From Nitrospira sp. (GTDB lineage Bacteria; Nitrospirota; Nitrospiria; Nitrospirales; Nitrospiraceae): DNA of 56,366 nt. The translations under genes were made by a program, and so were the position numbers. The stretch spans positions 1 to 56,366 of the forward strand of contig JANDJJ010000003.1 in NCBI GenBank assembly GCA_024330945.1, given 5' to 3'. Positions 17,777 through 27,022 of this stretch are shown in pieces. The notes beneath the pieces were generated by a model. The model was not told the DNA's origin. It was given only the letters and a program-made list of their open reading frames with translations, and did no database searches. Within the stretch, counting starts at the first letter, position 1. Each line of letters starts with the position of its first letter.

Positions 17777-18220
17777 ATGAACGGCTATCTTCCAAGCGTG
17801 ATTTCTTCTGTGCGAACCGATGAATTCGACCGACAGATCGATCAACTCTTCAACGAAGCGATGCGTGCGTTCGGCGCGTCCGACGGTCACGGTTTATGGG
17901 CTCCCGATTGCAACGTATGGGAGGACGACAACGGGTTTTCCATCCAGATGGCGTTGCCGGGGTGGGAGCCCAAAGACATTACGTTGGAAATGAACAACCA
18001 GGTTCTCACCATCAAAGGCGAGCGGAACGCGCAGCAGTCGGAGGGGCGGACGTATCACCTGCGCGAGATCGCGGAGGGGCGGTTCGCGCGGTTCTTCAAG
18101 CTGCCGGGTTTTGTCGATCAGGACAAGGCCTCCGCCACGTACAAACACGGTCTGTTGACCGTGACCTTCCCCAAAAAGGAAGAGGCGAAGCCTCGGCAGA
18201 TTCTGATCCAAGGTTCGTAA
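17777..18220 (+). CDS. Hsp20/alpha-crystallin small heat shock protein
   Basis: WAPDCNVWEDDNGFSIQMALPGWEPKDITLEMNNQVLTIKGER...GLLTVTFPKKEEAKPRQI; SD AGAAAGGAGG upstream. Confidence 0.95.
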   Translation: MNGYLPSVISSVRTDEFDRQIDQLFNEAMRAFGASDGHGLWAPDCNVWEDDNGFSIQMALPGWEPKDITLEMNNQVLTIKGERNAQQSEGRTYHLREIAEGRFARFFKLPGFVDQDKASATYKHGLLTVTFPKKEEAKPRQILIQGS

Positions 18221-18245
18221 CGGCCCGATTGCTGACATGAATGTA

Positions 18246-18281
18246 CGGGCCTCGCCGCGCGTTTCGCGCGGCGAGGTCCCG
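18246..18281 (+). terminator. strong GC hairpin after hsp20
   Basis: CCTCGCCGCGCG-TTT-CGCGCGGCGAGG, 12-bp perfect stem; no U-tract. Confidence 0.55.
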
Positions 18282-18592
18282 TGTGAACTGCGTTCGCCGG
18301 AAAAAAGAGTTTTGAAGGTAACCGGACGCGGTCAGGCACCAAAGAAAAGAAAACGGAGGGCACGGATGAGAGACGACGCATTGTGGCGGCGATGGCGAAA
18401 AGAGAACGGCGACAAAGAAGCGGAACAATCAGGACAGACCGGCGGGCGACGAGGCTCCGGCCCGTGGAGCAGAGTCGGCAGTCTGCGGGGGAAAGGGAGC
18501 GAACGCCACCGGCCTTCCACCGCGGAGTGTGCGGTAAAAAACGATTCGTCTTCATTAGTCGCTCGGCTTGTTTTAGGTCGGTAAATCGACTT

Positions 18593-18613
18593 CTCCTTTT
18601 GAGAAAGGAGGTG
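18593..18613 (+). promoter_or_regulatory. SD-sequestering hairpin
   Basis: CTCCTTT (18593-18599) pairs with AAAGGAG (18604-18610), covering the SD AAGGAGGTGA upstream of ATG 18624. Confidence 0.5.
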
Positions 18614-18623
18614 ACCAGACAGG

Positions 18624-18809
18624 ATGGATTGGAGCTCGGTTATTGATGCCGGACTGGTGGTCACGGGAGCGATCGCGGCGCTCGCGATGGGACTCTCGAC
18701 CTTGTCCGTCGATCCCGGCGCCCCGTCCCTCTCCGAGTCGCCGGCGCGGGTCCAATCGCATCAGCAAGTGCATCAAATGGACCTCGAGTCGCTTCCCAAC
18801 GCTGCATGA
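18624..18809 (+). CDS. small putative membrane protein (61 aa)
   Basis: One TM-like segment (VIDAGLVVTGAIAALAMGLSTL); full-length SD AAAGGAGGTGA about 10 nt upstream; followed by a hairpin. Confidence 0.5.
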   Translation: MDWSSVIDAGLVVTGAIAALAMGLSTLSVDPGAPSLSESPARVQSHQQVHQMDLESLPNAA

Positions 18810-18836
18810 ATCTCACGTGTCACCAGTCAGTCGATG

Positions 18837-18871
18837 CGCGGGGAGAGGATCGATCTCTCCCCGCGTCGTCT
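18837..18871 (+). terminator. intrinsic terminator-like hairpin
   Basis: CGCGGGGAGAG (18837-18847) / CTCTCCCCGCG (18855-18865) followed by TCGTCTTT. Confidence 0.6.
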
Positions 18872-18923
18872 TTCCCGCACCGGCCGGCGTCTGACCCGTT
18901 CGACTTATGATAGGATGCCGCGC

Positions 18924-20939
18924 ATGAACGCGGCGATGAATCTCCTCTGGGTCGTACTTGCGACCGTCGGCGCGGTGGCCTTGGCCTTTGTGACGGGAGT
19001 CGTCCGTCCGGATGAAAAGGTCAACGGCCTCTGGCTGGTCGTGGCCGCGGCCTGCATCTATGTTCTGGCCTATCGTTTTTATGGTCGTTGGCTGGCAAGC
19101 CGGGTCGTGGAGTTGAACGATCGGCACGTGACGCCGGCGGTGCGGCTGAACGACGGCGTCAATTTCCATCCCACCAACAAGGCGTTGCTCTTCGGTCATC
19201 ACTTTGCGGCGATTGCGGGGGCAGGGCCGTTACTCGGTCCCGTGTTGGCGGCGCAATTCGGATTTCTGCCGGGGTTTCTGTGGCTCGTCATCGGCGCGGT
19301 GGTGGCTGGCGCAGTGCAGGACTTCATCATCCTGGTCGCGTCGATGCGGCGCAACGGGCGATCGCTGCCGGAAATCGCCCACGACGAGCTCGGCTCGGTC
19401 ACTGGGACGGCGACGGCTGTGGCGGTGCTGTTTATCGTGGTGGTGGCGTTGGCCGGACTGGGGTTTGCCGTAGTGAACGCGCTCTACCACAATGCCTGGG
19501 GTACCTTCACGATCGCGATGACGATTCCCATCGGCCTCATGATGGGGTTCTATCTCCAGAAGTTCCGTCCCGGAGCGGTGGGGGAAGTCTCCGTGCTCGG
19601 CGTGCTGTTGCTGATCGCGGCGGTGTTGTTCGGTCGGGTCGTCGCCCAGTCCTCCTATGCCTGGCTGTTTGAGTTCGACAGACCGACGCTGGTGTGGTTG
19701 TTGGCCGGTTACGGTTTTCTGGCGTCGGTGTTGCCCGGCTGGATGTTGCTGGTTCCGCGCGGGTACCTCTCGACGTTCATGAAATTGGGCGTGGTCGTGC
19801 TGCTCGGTCTGGGGGTCATCCTCATGGCTCCGACCATCGAGATGCCGCGCGTGACTCGGTTTGCGGCGGGCGGCGGGCCGATTATTCCCGGGACGCTCTT
19901 TCCCTTTCTGTTTATCACGATCGCCTGCGGGGCGATTTCGGGGTTTCATTCGTTGGTGTCGTCGGGCACGACGCCCAAGATGATCGAGCGAGAATCGCAG
20001 GCGGTGGTGGGCTACGCCGCCATGCTCTTGGAAAGTTTCGTCGGCGTGATGGCGTTGATCGCGGCGTCGGTGTTGATCCCCGGAGACTATCTGGCGATCA
20101 ACACGACGTTGAGCGACGAAGCCTTGGCCGCCCTGGGCTTCGCCCCCGCTCGGATCGCCGAGCTGTCGCAGTTGGTTGAAGTGGACGTGGCCGGCCGGCC
20201 GGGCGGCGCGGTGTCGTTGGCCGTCGGCATGGCGTCGATCTTCACCGCTTTGCCGGGGATGGCCGGGTTGATGGCCTATTGGTATCAATTCGCCCTGGTC
20301 TTCGAGGCCTTGTTCATCCTGACGACGATCGACACGGGAACCCGCGTGGCTCGCTATTTGATCCAGGAAATGACCGGGCGCGTCTACGCGCCGTGTCGCC
20401 GGATGAATTGGTGGCCCGGCGTGGTGATCAGCAGCGGGGTGGTGGTGGGGGCATGGGCCTACCTGATCGGGACGGGCAGTATCTCGACCATTTGGCCGAT
20501 GTTCGGCGCGGCCAATCAATTGCTGGGCATGTTGGCCCTCTGTATCGGCACGACGGTGCTGATCAAGATGTGGAAGTCGTCGTATCTGTGGGTGACGGCG
20601 CTGCCCATGCTTTTTGTGGGGGCGATTACGTTGAGCGGGTCCTATGAGATGTTTTGGCTGTTCCTTGGGAAGGCGTCGGCCGCCGGGACGGGGCAGGCGT
20701 TTGCATTGTACCTGGATGCCGCGCTGGTGGGGGTGGTGGCGTTGTTGGGAGCGATCGTCTTGATCGATGGTCTGAAACAATGGTACGGCTATGTAATCTT
20801 GAAAAAGCCGTTCGTGTCGAGCGAGGTGATCATCATGGCAGGTGGAGGGTCAGCGGGGCGGACGAGGACGGCCGCGAGCGGGGACGATCATGATTCGACA
20901 GGGAGATTCAGGATGCCGCATGGATCAGGCTGTTGCTGA
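18924..20939 (+). CDS. cstA: carbon starvation protein CstA family transporter
   Basis: YRFYGRWLASRV...HPTNKALLFGHHFAAIAGAGPLLGPVLAAQFG...GAISGFHSLVSSGTTPKMI; start placed after the hairpin. Confidence 0.93.
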   Translation: MNAAMNLLWVVLATVGAVALAFVTGVVRPDEKVNGLWLVVAAACIYVLAYRFYGRWLASRVVELNDRHVTPAVRLNDGVNFHPTNKALLFGHHFAAIAGAGPLLGPVLAAQFGFLPGFLWLVIGAVVAGAVQDFIILVASMRRNGRSLPEIAHDELGSVTGTATAVAVLFIVVVALAGLGFAVVNALYHNAWGTFTIAMTIPIGLMMGFYLQKFRPGAVGEVSVLGVLLLIAAVLFGRVVAQSSYAWLFEFDRPTLVWLLAGYGFLASVLPGWMLLVPRGYLSTFMKLGVVVLLGLGVILMAPTIEMPRVTRFAAGGGPIIPGTLFPFLFITIACGAISGFHSLVSSGTTPKMIERESQAVVGYAAMLLESFVGVMALIAASVLIPGDYLAINTTLSDEALAALGFAPARIAELSQLVEVDVAGRPGGAVSLAVGMASIFTALPGMAGLMAYWYQFALVFEALFILTTIDTGTRVARYLIQEMTGRVYAPCRRMNWWPGVVISSGVVVGAWAYLIGTGSISTIWPMFGAANQLLGMLALCIGTTVLIKMWKSSYLWVTALPMLFVGAITLSGSYEMFWLFLGKASAAGTGQAFALYLDAALVGVVALLGAIVLIDGLKQWYGYVILKKPFVSSEVIIMAGGGSAGRTRTAASGDDHDSTGRFRMPHGSGCC

Positions 20940-21077
20940 GCGGGCTTACCCGTTCTTCCGTCCGGGAGAGCGTCGCGCTCGTTCCGTCGATGTCCGTCCG
21001 CCTCTCGCGGTGTTCCTCGAAGAAACGAGTGTCAAGGGAGCCGCCTTGCCCGGATAAACGGAAGAGAGGAGGAGATC

Positions 21078-21575
21078 GTGGCGGAACAGTATTCATTCGA
21101 CGTGGTGTCGGAAGTGAATATGCAGGAGCTGAAGAATGCGCTGGATCAGGCGAACAAGGAGATCAAGCAACGGTTCGACTTCAAGGACACAAAGACGGAG
21201 ATCACCTTGAAGGAAAAAGAAAAGGAACTGGTCGTGGTGTCGGACGACGACTACAAACTGAAAGCGGTGCAGGATGTCATCAAGACCAAGTGCGTGAAGC
21301 GCGGCGTGTCGCTCAAAGCCTTCGACTATGGGACCGTGGAGCCGGCGCTGGGCGGGACGGTCCGGCAAACCGCGAAAATTCAAAGCGGACTGGCGACGGA
21401 AAAGGCGAAGGAGGTCGTCAAGGCGATCAAGGATTCAAAGTTGAAGGTGCAGGCGCAGATTCAAGGTGACCAGGTGCGGGTGTTGGGAAAGAGCAAGGAC
21501 GAGTTGCAGGCGACCATCGCGTTTCTCAAGGGCAAAGATTTCGGCATCGATTTGCAGTTCACGAATTATCGTTAA
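21078..21575 (+). CDS. yajQ: YajQ family nucleotide (cyclic di-GMP)-binding protein
   Basis: YSFDVVSEVNMQELKNALDQANKEIKQRFDFKDTKTEI...FLKGKDFGIDLQFTNYR. Confidence 0.95.
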   Translation: MAEQYSFDVVSEVNMQELKNALDQANKEIKQRFDFKDTKTEITLKEKEKELVVVSDDDYKLKAVQDVIKTKCVKRGVSLKAFDYGTVEPALGGTVRQTAKIQSGLATEKAKEVVKAIKDSKLKVQAQIQGDQVRVLGKSKDELQATIAFLKGKDFGIDLQFTNYR

Positions 21576-21632
21576 AGTCCAGAGGCGGAAACGGCCCGTC
21601 TCTGCGAGAGGACGTATCGTTCTTTGTCTTCC

Positions 21633-22664
21633 ATGAAGAGAGTCGGTGGTGTGGTCGGCGTCCTGCTCTTGGCGTGCGCGGCCCTGAGCGGGGGGTGCAA
21701 TCGCAGCGACGCGATCGTCGTGATTCAGCCGCATCCCGCCAATCCCGACATTCTGTACGTGGCGACCAACGATTACATTTACAAGACGCGGGACGGAGGC
21801 CAGACGTGGGTCAATCTGTCCCAAGGGATGAGTCATTCGCGCGTCATCGCTCTGGCGATCGATCCGGTCTATCCGGCGACGGTGTACGCGGGAACAAAGG
21901 GAGACGCGGTGTACAAAAGTCACGATGGAGGCCAGCGGTGGATCTCCATGCGGAGGGGGTTGGATGACGCGACGATTACCTCGGTTGTCAATCAGTTGCT
22001 CTTTGATCCAGCCGACAGCCGACACCTCTTTGCGGCGACGACCATGGGCGTGTTTGAAACGAAGAATGGCGGAGAACATTGGGTCAAAAAAATGGAGGGT
22101 ATGAAGGAGGTGCTGATGGTGACGGCGCTGGGAATGGATCCGACGCGCCGAACCGTGCTGTACGCCGGCACGAGCGGCGGCGTGTACAAGTCCGTCGATC
22201 AAGCCGGCCATTGGGAGCCGGTGAATAACGGTCTGGTGCCGCCGAATTTGCTCAAGACCTCCCGCGCTTTGAACGTCACCTCCGTCCAGGTCGATCCCTA
22301 CGAGCCGGACACCGTCTATGCCGCGACCTTGACCGGGCTCTACAAAACGACGGACGGGGCCAAATCGTGGAAGCGGATCGGCGAATCGCTGGCCGATCAG
22401 ATGATCGTGGCGATGGTCGTGGACCGGGCGCGGAGGGGCGCGGTGTATCTCGCCGGGCGGGATGGGATTCACCGGAGTGAGGACGGGGGGGACACGTGGA
22501 AGACGATCAATCGGGGGTTGGCCACGATGAATGTCCGATCGTTGGTTCAGAGCGAGACGGCCCCTCGGCTCTTCTACGCCGGCACGAACGGGAGCGGGTT
22601 ATATCGAAGTCGCGACGCCGGAGATACCTGGGAAGCCATGCCGTCGGTAACGGATCGGCGCTGA
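21633..22664 (+). CDS. YCF48/BNR-repeat beta-propeller lipoprotein
   Basis: Lipobox LSGGC; repeated YAGTxGxGVYKSxDGGxxW motifs. Confidence 0.8.
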   Translation: MKRVGGVVGVLLLACAALSGGCNRSDAIVVIQPHPANPDILYVATNDYIYKTRDGGQTWVNLSQGMSHSRVIALAIDPVYPATVYAGTKGDAVYKSHDGGQRWISMRRGLDDATITSVVNQLLFDPADSRHLFAATTMGVFETKNGGEHWVKKMEGMKEVLMVTALGMDPTRRTVLYAGTSGGVYKSVDQAGHWEPVNNGLVPPNLLKTSRALNVTSVQVDPYEPDTVYAATLTGLYKTTDGAKSWKRIGESLADQMIVAMVVDRARRGAVYLAGRDGIHRSEDGGDTWKTINRGLATMNVRSLVQSETAPRLFYAGTNGSGLYRSRDAGDTWEAMPSVTDRR

Positions 22665-22676
22665 GCCGAACGGACG

Positions 22677-23756
22677 CTAGCGGCGGCGGTTCAGATCGGA
22701 GTCCCCGATGGAAGGACCGACGCCGCGCAACGGGATGGTCGATGCTCCGCCCCGGTTTTGTGTCTTGTCGATTTCAAAGCCGGTGCTGTTGGGAAGAGTA
22801 GTCTCTTCCGTTTCCATGCCGGGTCGGTGGGGAAGGAGGCTGTCATGCACGGCCTCGCCGCGCCTCGGGCGAAGGGATTCGTTGACGTTGCTGTACGGGG
22901 AGACGGCCGCGCCGATATCGGCGCCGAAGTGAGAGTTGAGCATCGTCTCTTCGATGTCGCCGCCGATTCTGGTCGGCAAGGTCGTATCCTGGATATCCAT
23001 TCCGGTAGGGGCCGAAGACGGCGGTTGTTTGGCCCGGAAGTCCCTTCGAACGGCTTCTTCTTCCTCTTGGAGGAGCAGCCTGGTCCGTCCGGCCGTTTCG
23101 TAATCCTGCTCCTCCAGGTTTTGCCGCAAGTCGCCGAGCCTTTCCAGACGTTGCCGAAGGCTTATCAAGTCCTCACGCGCGCGTGCGACCGTGCCGACGA
23201 TTTCGCTCAACGTGAATTGCCGCGCGACCGTCCCCAGCTTTGGCGCCTCTCCCGCTCCGCCGCCGAGCCCATCGCTGCCGGATCCGACCCCGAAACCGGC
23301 GGCGTTAAAAATGCCGTTGTGCTGGACCGCGTGGAGGATATGGTTCGCTTCGTCGATCAAAAGAAAGATCTCTCTGGGCGCCTCGTCGTCGGTCACACAA
23401 CAGGCAAGGAAATGTCGATAGCGATCCGAAAACCGTGCGGCCGCACTCTGTAGATCGACGATCTTAATGGGGACCCTATCCGGGAGGTCGTACCCCAACC
23501 GCTTCGCCTCCTCTTGAAACGATTCATCTTCCCGTCCGTCATACAGCGGGTGACACCCGCCTTTGGGTTTCGCCGAAATCTGCTGGTCTCGAGTCTTGTC
23601 GGGGCACCAATAGATGGGTGCCGGGGGATTGAGCGGATTGTCCGGATTGAAGTTCTTGGCCTCAGGTCGGCCTGAGCCAGAAAATGCGGCAAGGGACAGG
23701 GCGAAAGAAGAAAAAATAACAAAGGAGCGCTTGCTGAGTTGGTGAGGGAGCAACAT
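22677..23756 (-). CDS. hypothetical secreted protein with coiled coil and C-terminal repeats
   Basis: 359 aa, signal peptide-like N-terminus; coiled-coil LRQRLERLGDLRQNLEEQDYETAGRTRLLLQEEEEAV; 13-aa repeats at C-terminus. Confidence 0.6.
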   Translation of the reverse strand: MLLPHQLSKRSFVIFSSFALSLAAFSGSGRPEAKNFNPDNPLNPPAPIYWCPDKTRDQQISAKPKGGCHPLYDGREDESFQEEAKRLGYDLPDRVPIKIVDLQSAAARFSDRYRHFLACCVTDDEAPREIFLLIDEANHILHAVQHNGIFNAAGFGVGSGSDGLGGGAGEAPKLGTVARQFTLSEIVGTVARAREDLISLRQRLERLGDLRQNLEEQDYETAGRTRLLLQEEEEAVRRDFRAKQPPSSAPTGMDIQDTTLPTRIGGDIEETMLNSHFGADIGAAVSPYSNVNESLRPRRGEAVHDSLLPHRPGMETEETTLPNSTGFEIDKTQNRGGASTIPLRGVGPSIGDSDLNRRR

Positions 23757-23930
23757 GCGAACATTCTCCGGCTCAATCCCTTGGAAGTCAACGAAACGTC
23801 AGGAACCAGCAAAATGATTTGGTGTGGAGGAGGAAATAATGAAGGCGGAAAAGAAGACGCCGCCGTGATCAACCGGTATCGTCACCGTTGAGAGTACAAA
23901 ACCAGTTGAGAATTCAGGCGATGTCAGAGG

Positions 23931-23985
23931 TTTCAGACACTGAAATTTTCATTGACAATGACAATGTGGGGAGTATACTCCCCAC
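23931..23985 (+). promoter_or_regulatory. dcw-cluster promoter with two palindromes
   Basis: TTGACA (23952-23957), N16, TATACT (23974-23979); TTTCAG-ACA-CTGAAA (23931-23945) and GTGGGGAGTATACTCCCCAC (23966-23985). Confidence 0.7.
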
Positions 23986-24031
23986 CTGTGTGGGTGGAAG
24001 TGGAGCAATTTGGTTGAAACGTGGAGATCGA

Positions 24032-24940
24032 TTGGTACACATTCCAGTTCTGAGAACTGAAGTGACAGGATGGTTACTTTCTCAAAGTCCACGAGTCATT
24101 CTTGATTGTACGGTGGGATATGGTGGGCATGCTGAAATGCTTCTGAGAAGTTCGGATGCAACCATGAAATTGATCGGTCTGGACCGTGACGGTGAGGCGA
24201 TTGCCTATTCAAAGGAGCGGTTGGCGGAATTTGGAGATCGGGTGACGTTAAAACAGACAGATTATCGGGACCTCAAATGTTGCCTGATGGACATGGGAAT
24301 GTCGCAAGTAGGGGGGGTGTTGTTTGACTTGGGAGCGTCGTCTCCTCAATTTGACGATCCCCGGCGCGGGTTCAGCTTCCGGGAAGACGGACCGCTCGAC
24401 ATGCGCATGGATCGGACAACGGAGATGACGGCGGCGACGTTGGTTAATCGGGAACCGGAGCATGCGCTGGCGGACATCATCTACCGGTACGGGGAGGAGC
24501 GGTACGCAAGGCGGATCGCCCGTGCGATCGTCCGGGCGAGAGAGCAAAGCCCGATTGAGACGACGGGCGAGCTGGCGTCGATCATCGCCCGGGCGGTTCC
24601 CGCCTCTTATCGCCACGGACGGATTCATTGCGCGACGAGAACGTTTCAGGCCTTGAGGATCGCCACCAACCGTGAACTCGAAAGCCTGGAACCGGCGCTC
24701 GACGACGCGGCGGACCTGTTGGCGCCTGGTGGAAGACTGTGCGTCATTTCCTTTCATTCGCTCGAAGATCGCATTGTGAAGCGGGTGTTTCGCGCGCTGG
24801 CGCAAGGACCGGGCGCGCGGCTGTCGGTGCTCACCAAGAAACCCATCGTTCCCGCGGAAGAGGAATGTCGGGAAAATCCACGGGCGCGCAGCGCCAAGCT
24901 GCGAGTCGCCGAACGCGTGGTGGAAAGGACGCCGCGATGA
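24032..24940 (+). CDS. rsmH: 16S rRNA m4C1402 methyltransferase RsmH (MraW)
   Basis: VHIPVLRTEV...DCTVGYGGHAEMLL...FDLGASSPQFDDPRRGFSFREDGPLDMRMD...ISFHSLEDRIVKR; TTG start 24032 with GGAG upstream preferred (ORF track opens at 23888). Confidence 0.9.
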   Translation: MVHIPVLRTEVTGWLLSQSPRVILDCTVGYGGHAEMLLRSSDATMKLIGLDRDGEAIAYSKERLAEFGDRVTLKQTDYRDLKCCLMDMGMSQVGGVLFDLGASSPQFDDPRRGFSFREDGPLDMRMDRTTEMTAATLVNREPEHALADIIYRYGEERYARRIARAIVRAREQSPIETTGELASIIARAVPASYRHGRIHCATRTFQALRIATNRELESLEPALDDAADLLAPGGRLCVISFHSLEDRIVKRVFRALAQGPGARLSVLTKKPIVPAEEECRENPRARSAKLRVAERVVERTPR

Positions 24941-25269
24941 GGATTCTGGCCTGCCTTGGCGGCTTGTGCTTGGTGCTGGCGTTTGTGTGGGAGCGGGGCG
25001 ATATCGTGCGGGTCGGATACCAGATCCAACGGCTCAAGGCCGAGAAGACGCGTCTTGAGCGAGAGCGCGATCATCTTCGCGTGCAACTGTCCGCGCTCAG
25101 CGCGCCAGATCGCATTGCCAAAGTGGCGACCGAACGGCTGGGTATGACGTTGCCGCAAGATGGGCAGATCATCATGGTGAACTCCAGGCCGGCGAGCCCC
25201 TCCGTTCCACGGCCTGTTCCGACCGAAATCCGCGTGGCGCGAAACGATGTGGGTGAAGGGAGGAGATAG
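24937..25269 (+). CDS. ftsL: cell division protein FtsL
   Basis: Small bitopic coiled-coil protein between rsmH and ftsI; ATGA overlap with rsmH. Confidence 0.85.
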   Translation: MRILACLGGLCLVLAFVWERGDIVRVGYQIQRLKAEKTRLERERDHLRVQLSALSAPDRIAKVATERLGMTLPQDGQIIMVNSRPASPSVPRPVPTEIRVARNDVGEGRR

Positions 25270-26993
25270 TGGCAGCTCCCCTTTCCCGCGGTCGTCGATT
25301 CTTTACGATCTTATTGCTTTTAAGCGGGTTCGGAGTAGTACTGTCTAGACTGGTCACGTTGCAGGTTTTGCAAGCCGCCGAGCTGACGGCCAAGGCGGAC
25401 CGGCAACATCAAACGACCGTCTCGGTGGAGGGAGTGCGAGGCGCGATCGTCGATCGTCACGGAAAAGTGCTGGCAATGAATCTAGAAGTGCCGTCGGTTT
25501 ATGGTGTTCCGACCGTTCTCGACAGCCCTGCCCAAACGGCTCGGGAGCTGGCTCCTCTTTTACACGTGCGAAGGGAAGAGCTGGAGCGAAAGCTCAGCCA
25601 GCAGCGAGGATTTGTGTGGCTGGCGCGAAAAGTGGACCCAGACCGGCGGCATCTGGTCGAGCGCATCTCTTCCATGGAGGGCGTCGGTGTCAAGATGGAA
25701 GGCCGGCGGTTCTACCCGAAGGGGCCGCTGTTGTCCCACGTGCTGGGTTTTGCAGGGATGGACGGAGAGGGGCTGGAAGGCATTGAACGTCGATATGAGA
25801 AGGAATTGCGTGGGGAAAAACGAGTGATCGTGCTTCAGAAAGACGCTCGAGGCCGCGCCGTCTTTCCGAAAGGCTTGTCGGAGGAGCCGGCTCCCGCGCC
25901 TGGCCACCAACTGGTGTTGACCATCGACGAGGTGATTCAATACATCGCGGAGAAGGAACTGGAGGAGGCCGTCTCCCGCTCGCGTGCCAAGTCGGGAACG
26001 GTGATCGTTGTGGAGCCCGGCAGCGGGGCTCTGTTGGCCTTGGCCGTCAGCCCGCGATTTAATCCCAACGCGATCGCCGGGCTGGAGCCGGATCGGTGGC
26101 GTAACCGGGCCGTGGCGGATGCCTATGAGCCGGGCTCGACGATGAAAGCGATATTGGCCGCGGCGGCGATCGAAGAAGGAGTGATGACGCCGGCCACATT
26201 GGTCTATGGCGAACAGGGCCGCCTGGCCGTCTCCAACACCGTGATTCATGATCACGAGAAACTTGGCTGGATGTCGTTTGCGCAAGTGGTGCAGAAGTCG
26301 AGCAACGTCGGCGCGGCCAAGGTCGGCATGGCGCTGGGCGAAGAACGGCTGTACCGGTATCTCCGGGCCTTTGGATTCGGAGAGCGGACGGAGATCGATC
26401 TTCCCGGAGAAACGGCGGGATTGCTGAAAAATCCCAAGGAGTGGGGAAAGAGGACGGCGGCGTCCGTTTCGATGGGGCAGGAAATCGGCGTGACGCCGAT
26501 TCAAATGGTCTCGGCGGTGGCGGCCATCGCGAACGGCGGGATATTGATGAAACCCTACGTGGTTTCGGAAATTCGAGATGCTCACGGGCGGGTCATCAAG
26601 CAGGTGCTCCCTTCCATGAAACGCCGCGTCATTTCTCCGGAAACCGCGCGAACCGTCACCTCGATCCTCGAAGGAGTGGTGACCGACGGCACGGGCGGCA
26701 AAGCCGCGATCGATGGATTTCGCGTGGCCGGAAAAACCGGAACGGCCCAGAAAATCGATCCGCGCACGCGGACCTATTCGACCGCGAAGTTCGTCAGTTC
26801 CTTCGCGGGATACGTGCCGGCGGAGAATCCCAAATTGGCCATGATCGTGGTGATCGACGAGCCGAGCGGCGAGGCCTGGGGAGGCACCGTGGCCGCGCCG
26901 GTGTTTCGTCGCATAGGCGAACAGGTGTTGAAGTATTGGGGAATCTCATCGAATGAACCGGTCCGGCTTGCGATGGCAACCGCAAGGCGGTGA
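25269..26993 (+). CDS. ftsI: peptidoglycan transpeptidase FtsI/PBP2-3
   Basis: RGAIVDRHGKVLAMN...YEPGSTMKAI (SxxK)...SSN...KTGTAQK. Confidence 0.95.
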   Translation: MAAPLSRGRRFFTILLLLSGFGVVLSRLVTLQVLQAAELTAKADRQHQTTVSVEGVRGAIVDRHGKVLAMNLEVPSVYGVPTVLDSPAQTARELAPLLHVRREELERKLSQQRGFVWLARKVDPDRRHLVERISSMEGVGVKMEGRRFYPKGPLLSHVLGFAGMDGEGLEGIERRYEKELRGEKRVIVLQKDARGRAVFPKGLSEEPAPAPGHQLVLTIDEVIQYIAEKELEEAVSRSRAKSGTVIVVEPGSGALLALAVSPRFNPNAIAGLEPDRWRNRAVADAYEPGSTMKAILAAAAIEEGVMTPATLVYGEQGRLAVSNTVIHDHEKLGWMSFAQVVQKSSNVGAAKVGMALGEERLYRYLRAFGFGERTEIDLPGETAGLLKNPKEWGKRTAASVSMGQEIGVTPIQMVSAVAAIANGGILMKPYVVSEIRDAHGRVIKQVLPSMKRRVISPETARTVTSILEGVVTDGTGGKAAIDGFRVAGKTGTAQKIDPRTRTYSTAKFVSSFAGYVPAENPKLAMIVVIDEPSGEAWGGTVAAPVFRRIGEQVLKYWGISSNEPVRLAMATARR

Positions 26994-27022
26994 AGTTTAT
27001 TTCAGGGCTCGATGGAACGGCG

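Noticed and set aside
19230-20780. 516-aa minus-strand ORF
   Set aside because: Shadow ORF of cstA; His/Gln/Arg-rich without domain signature
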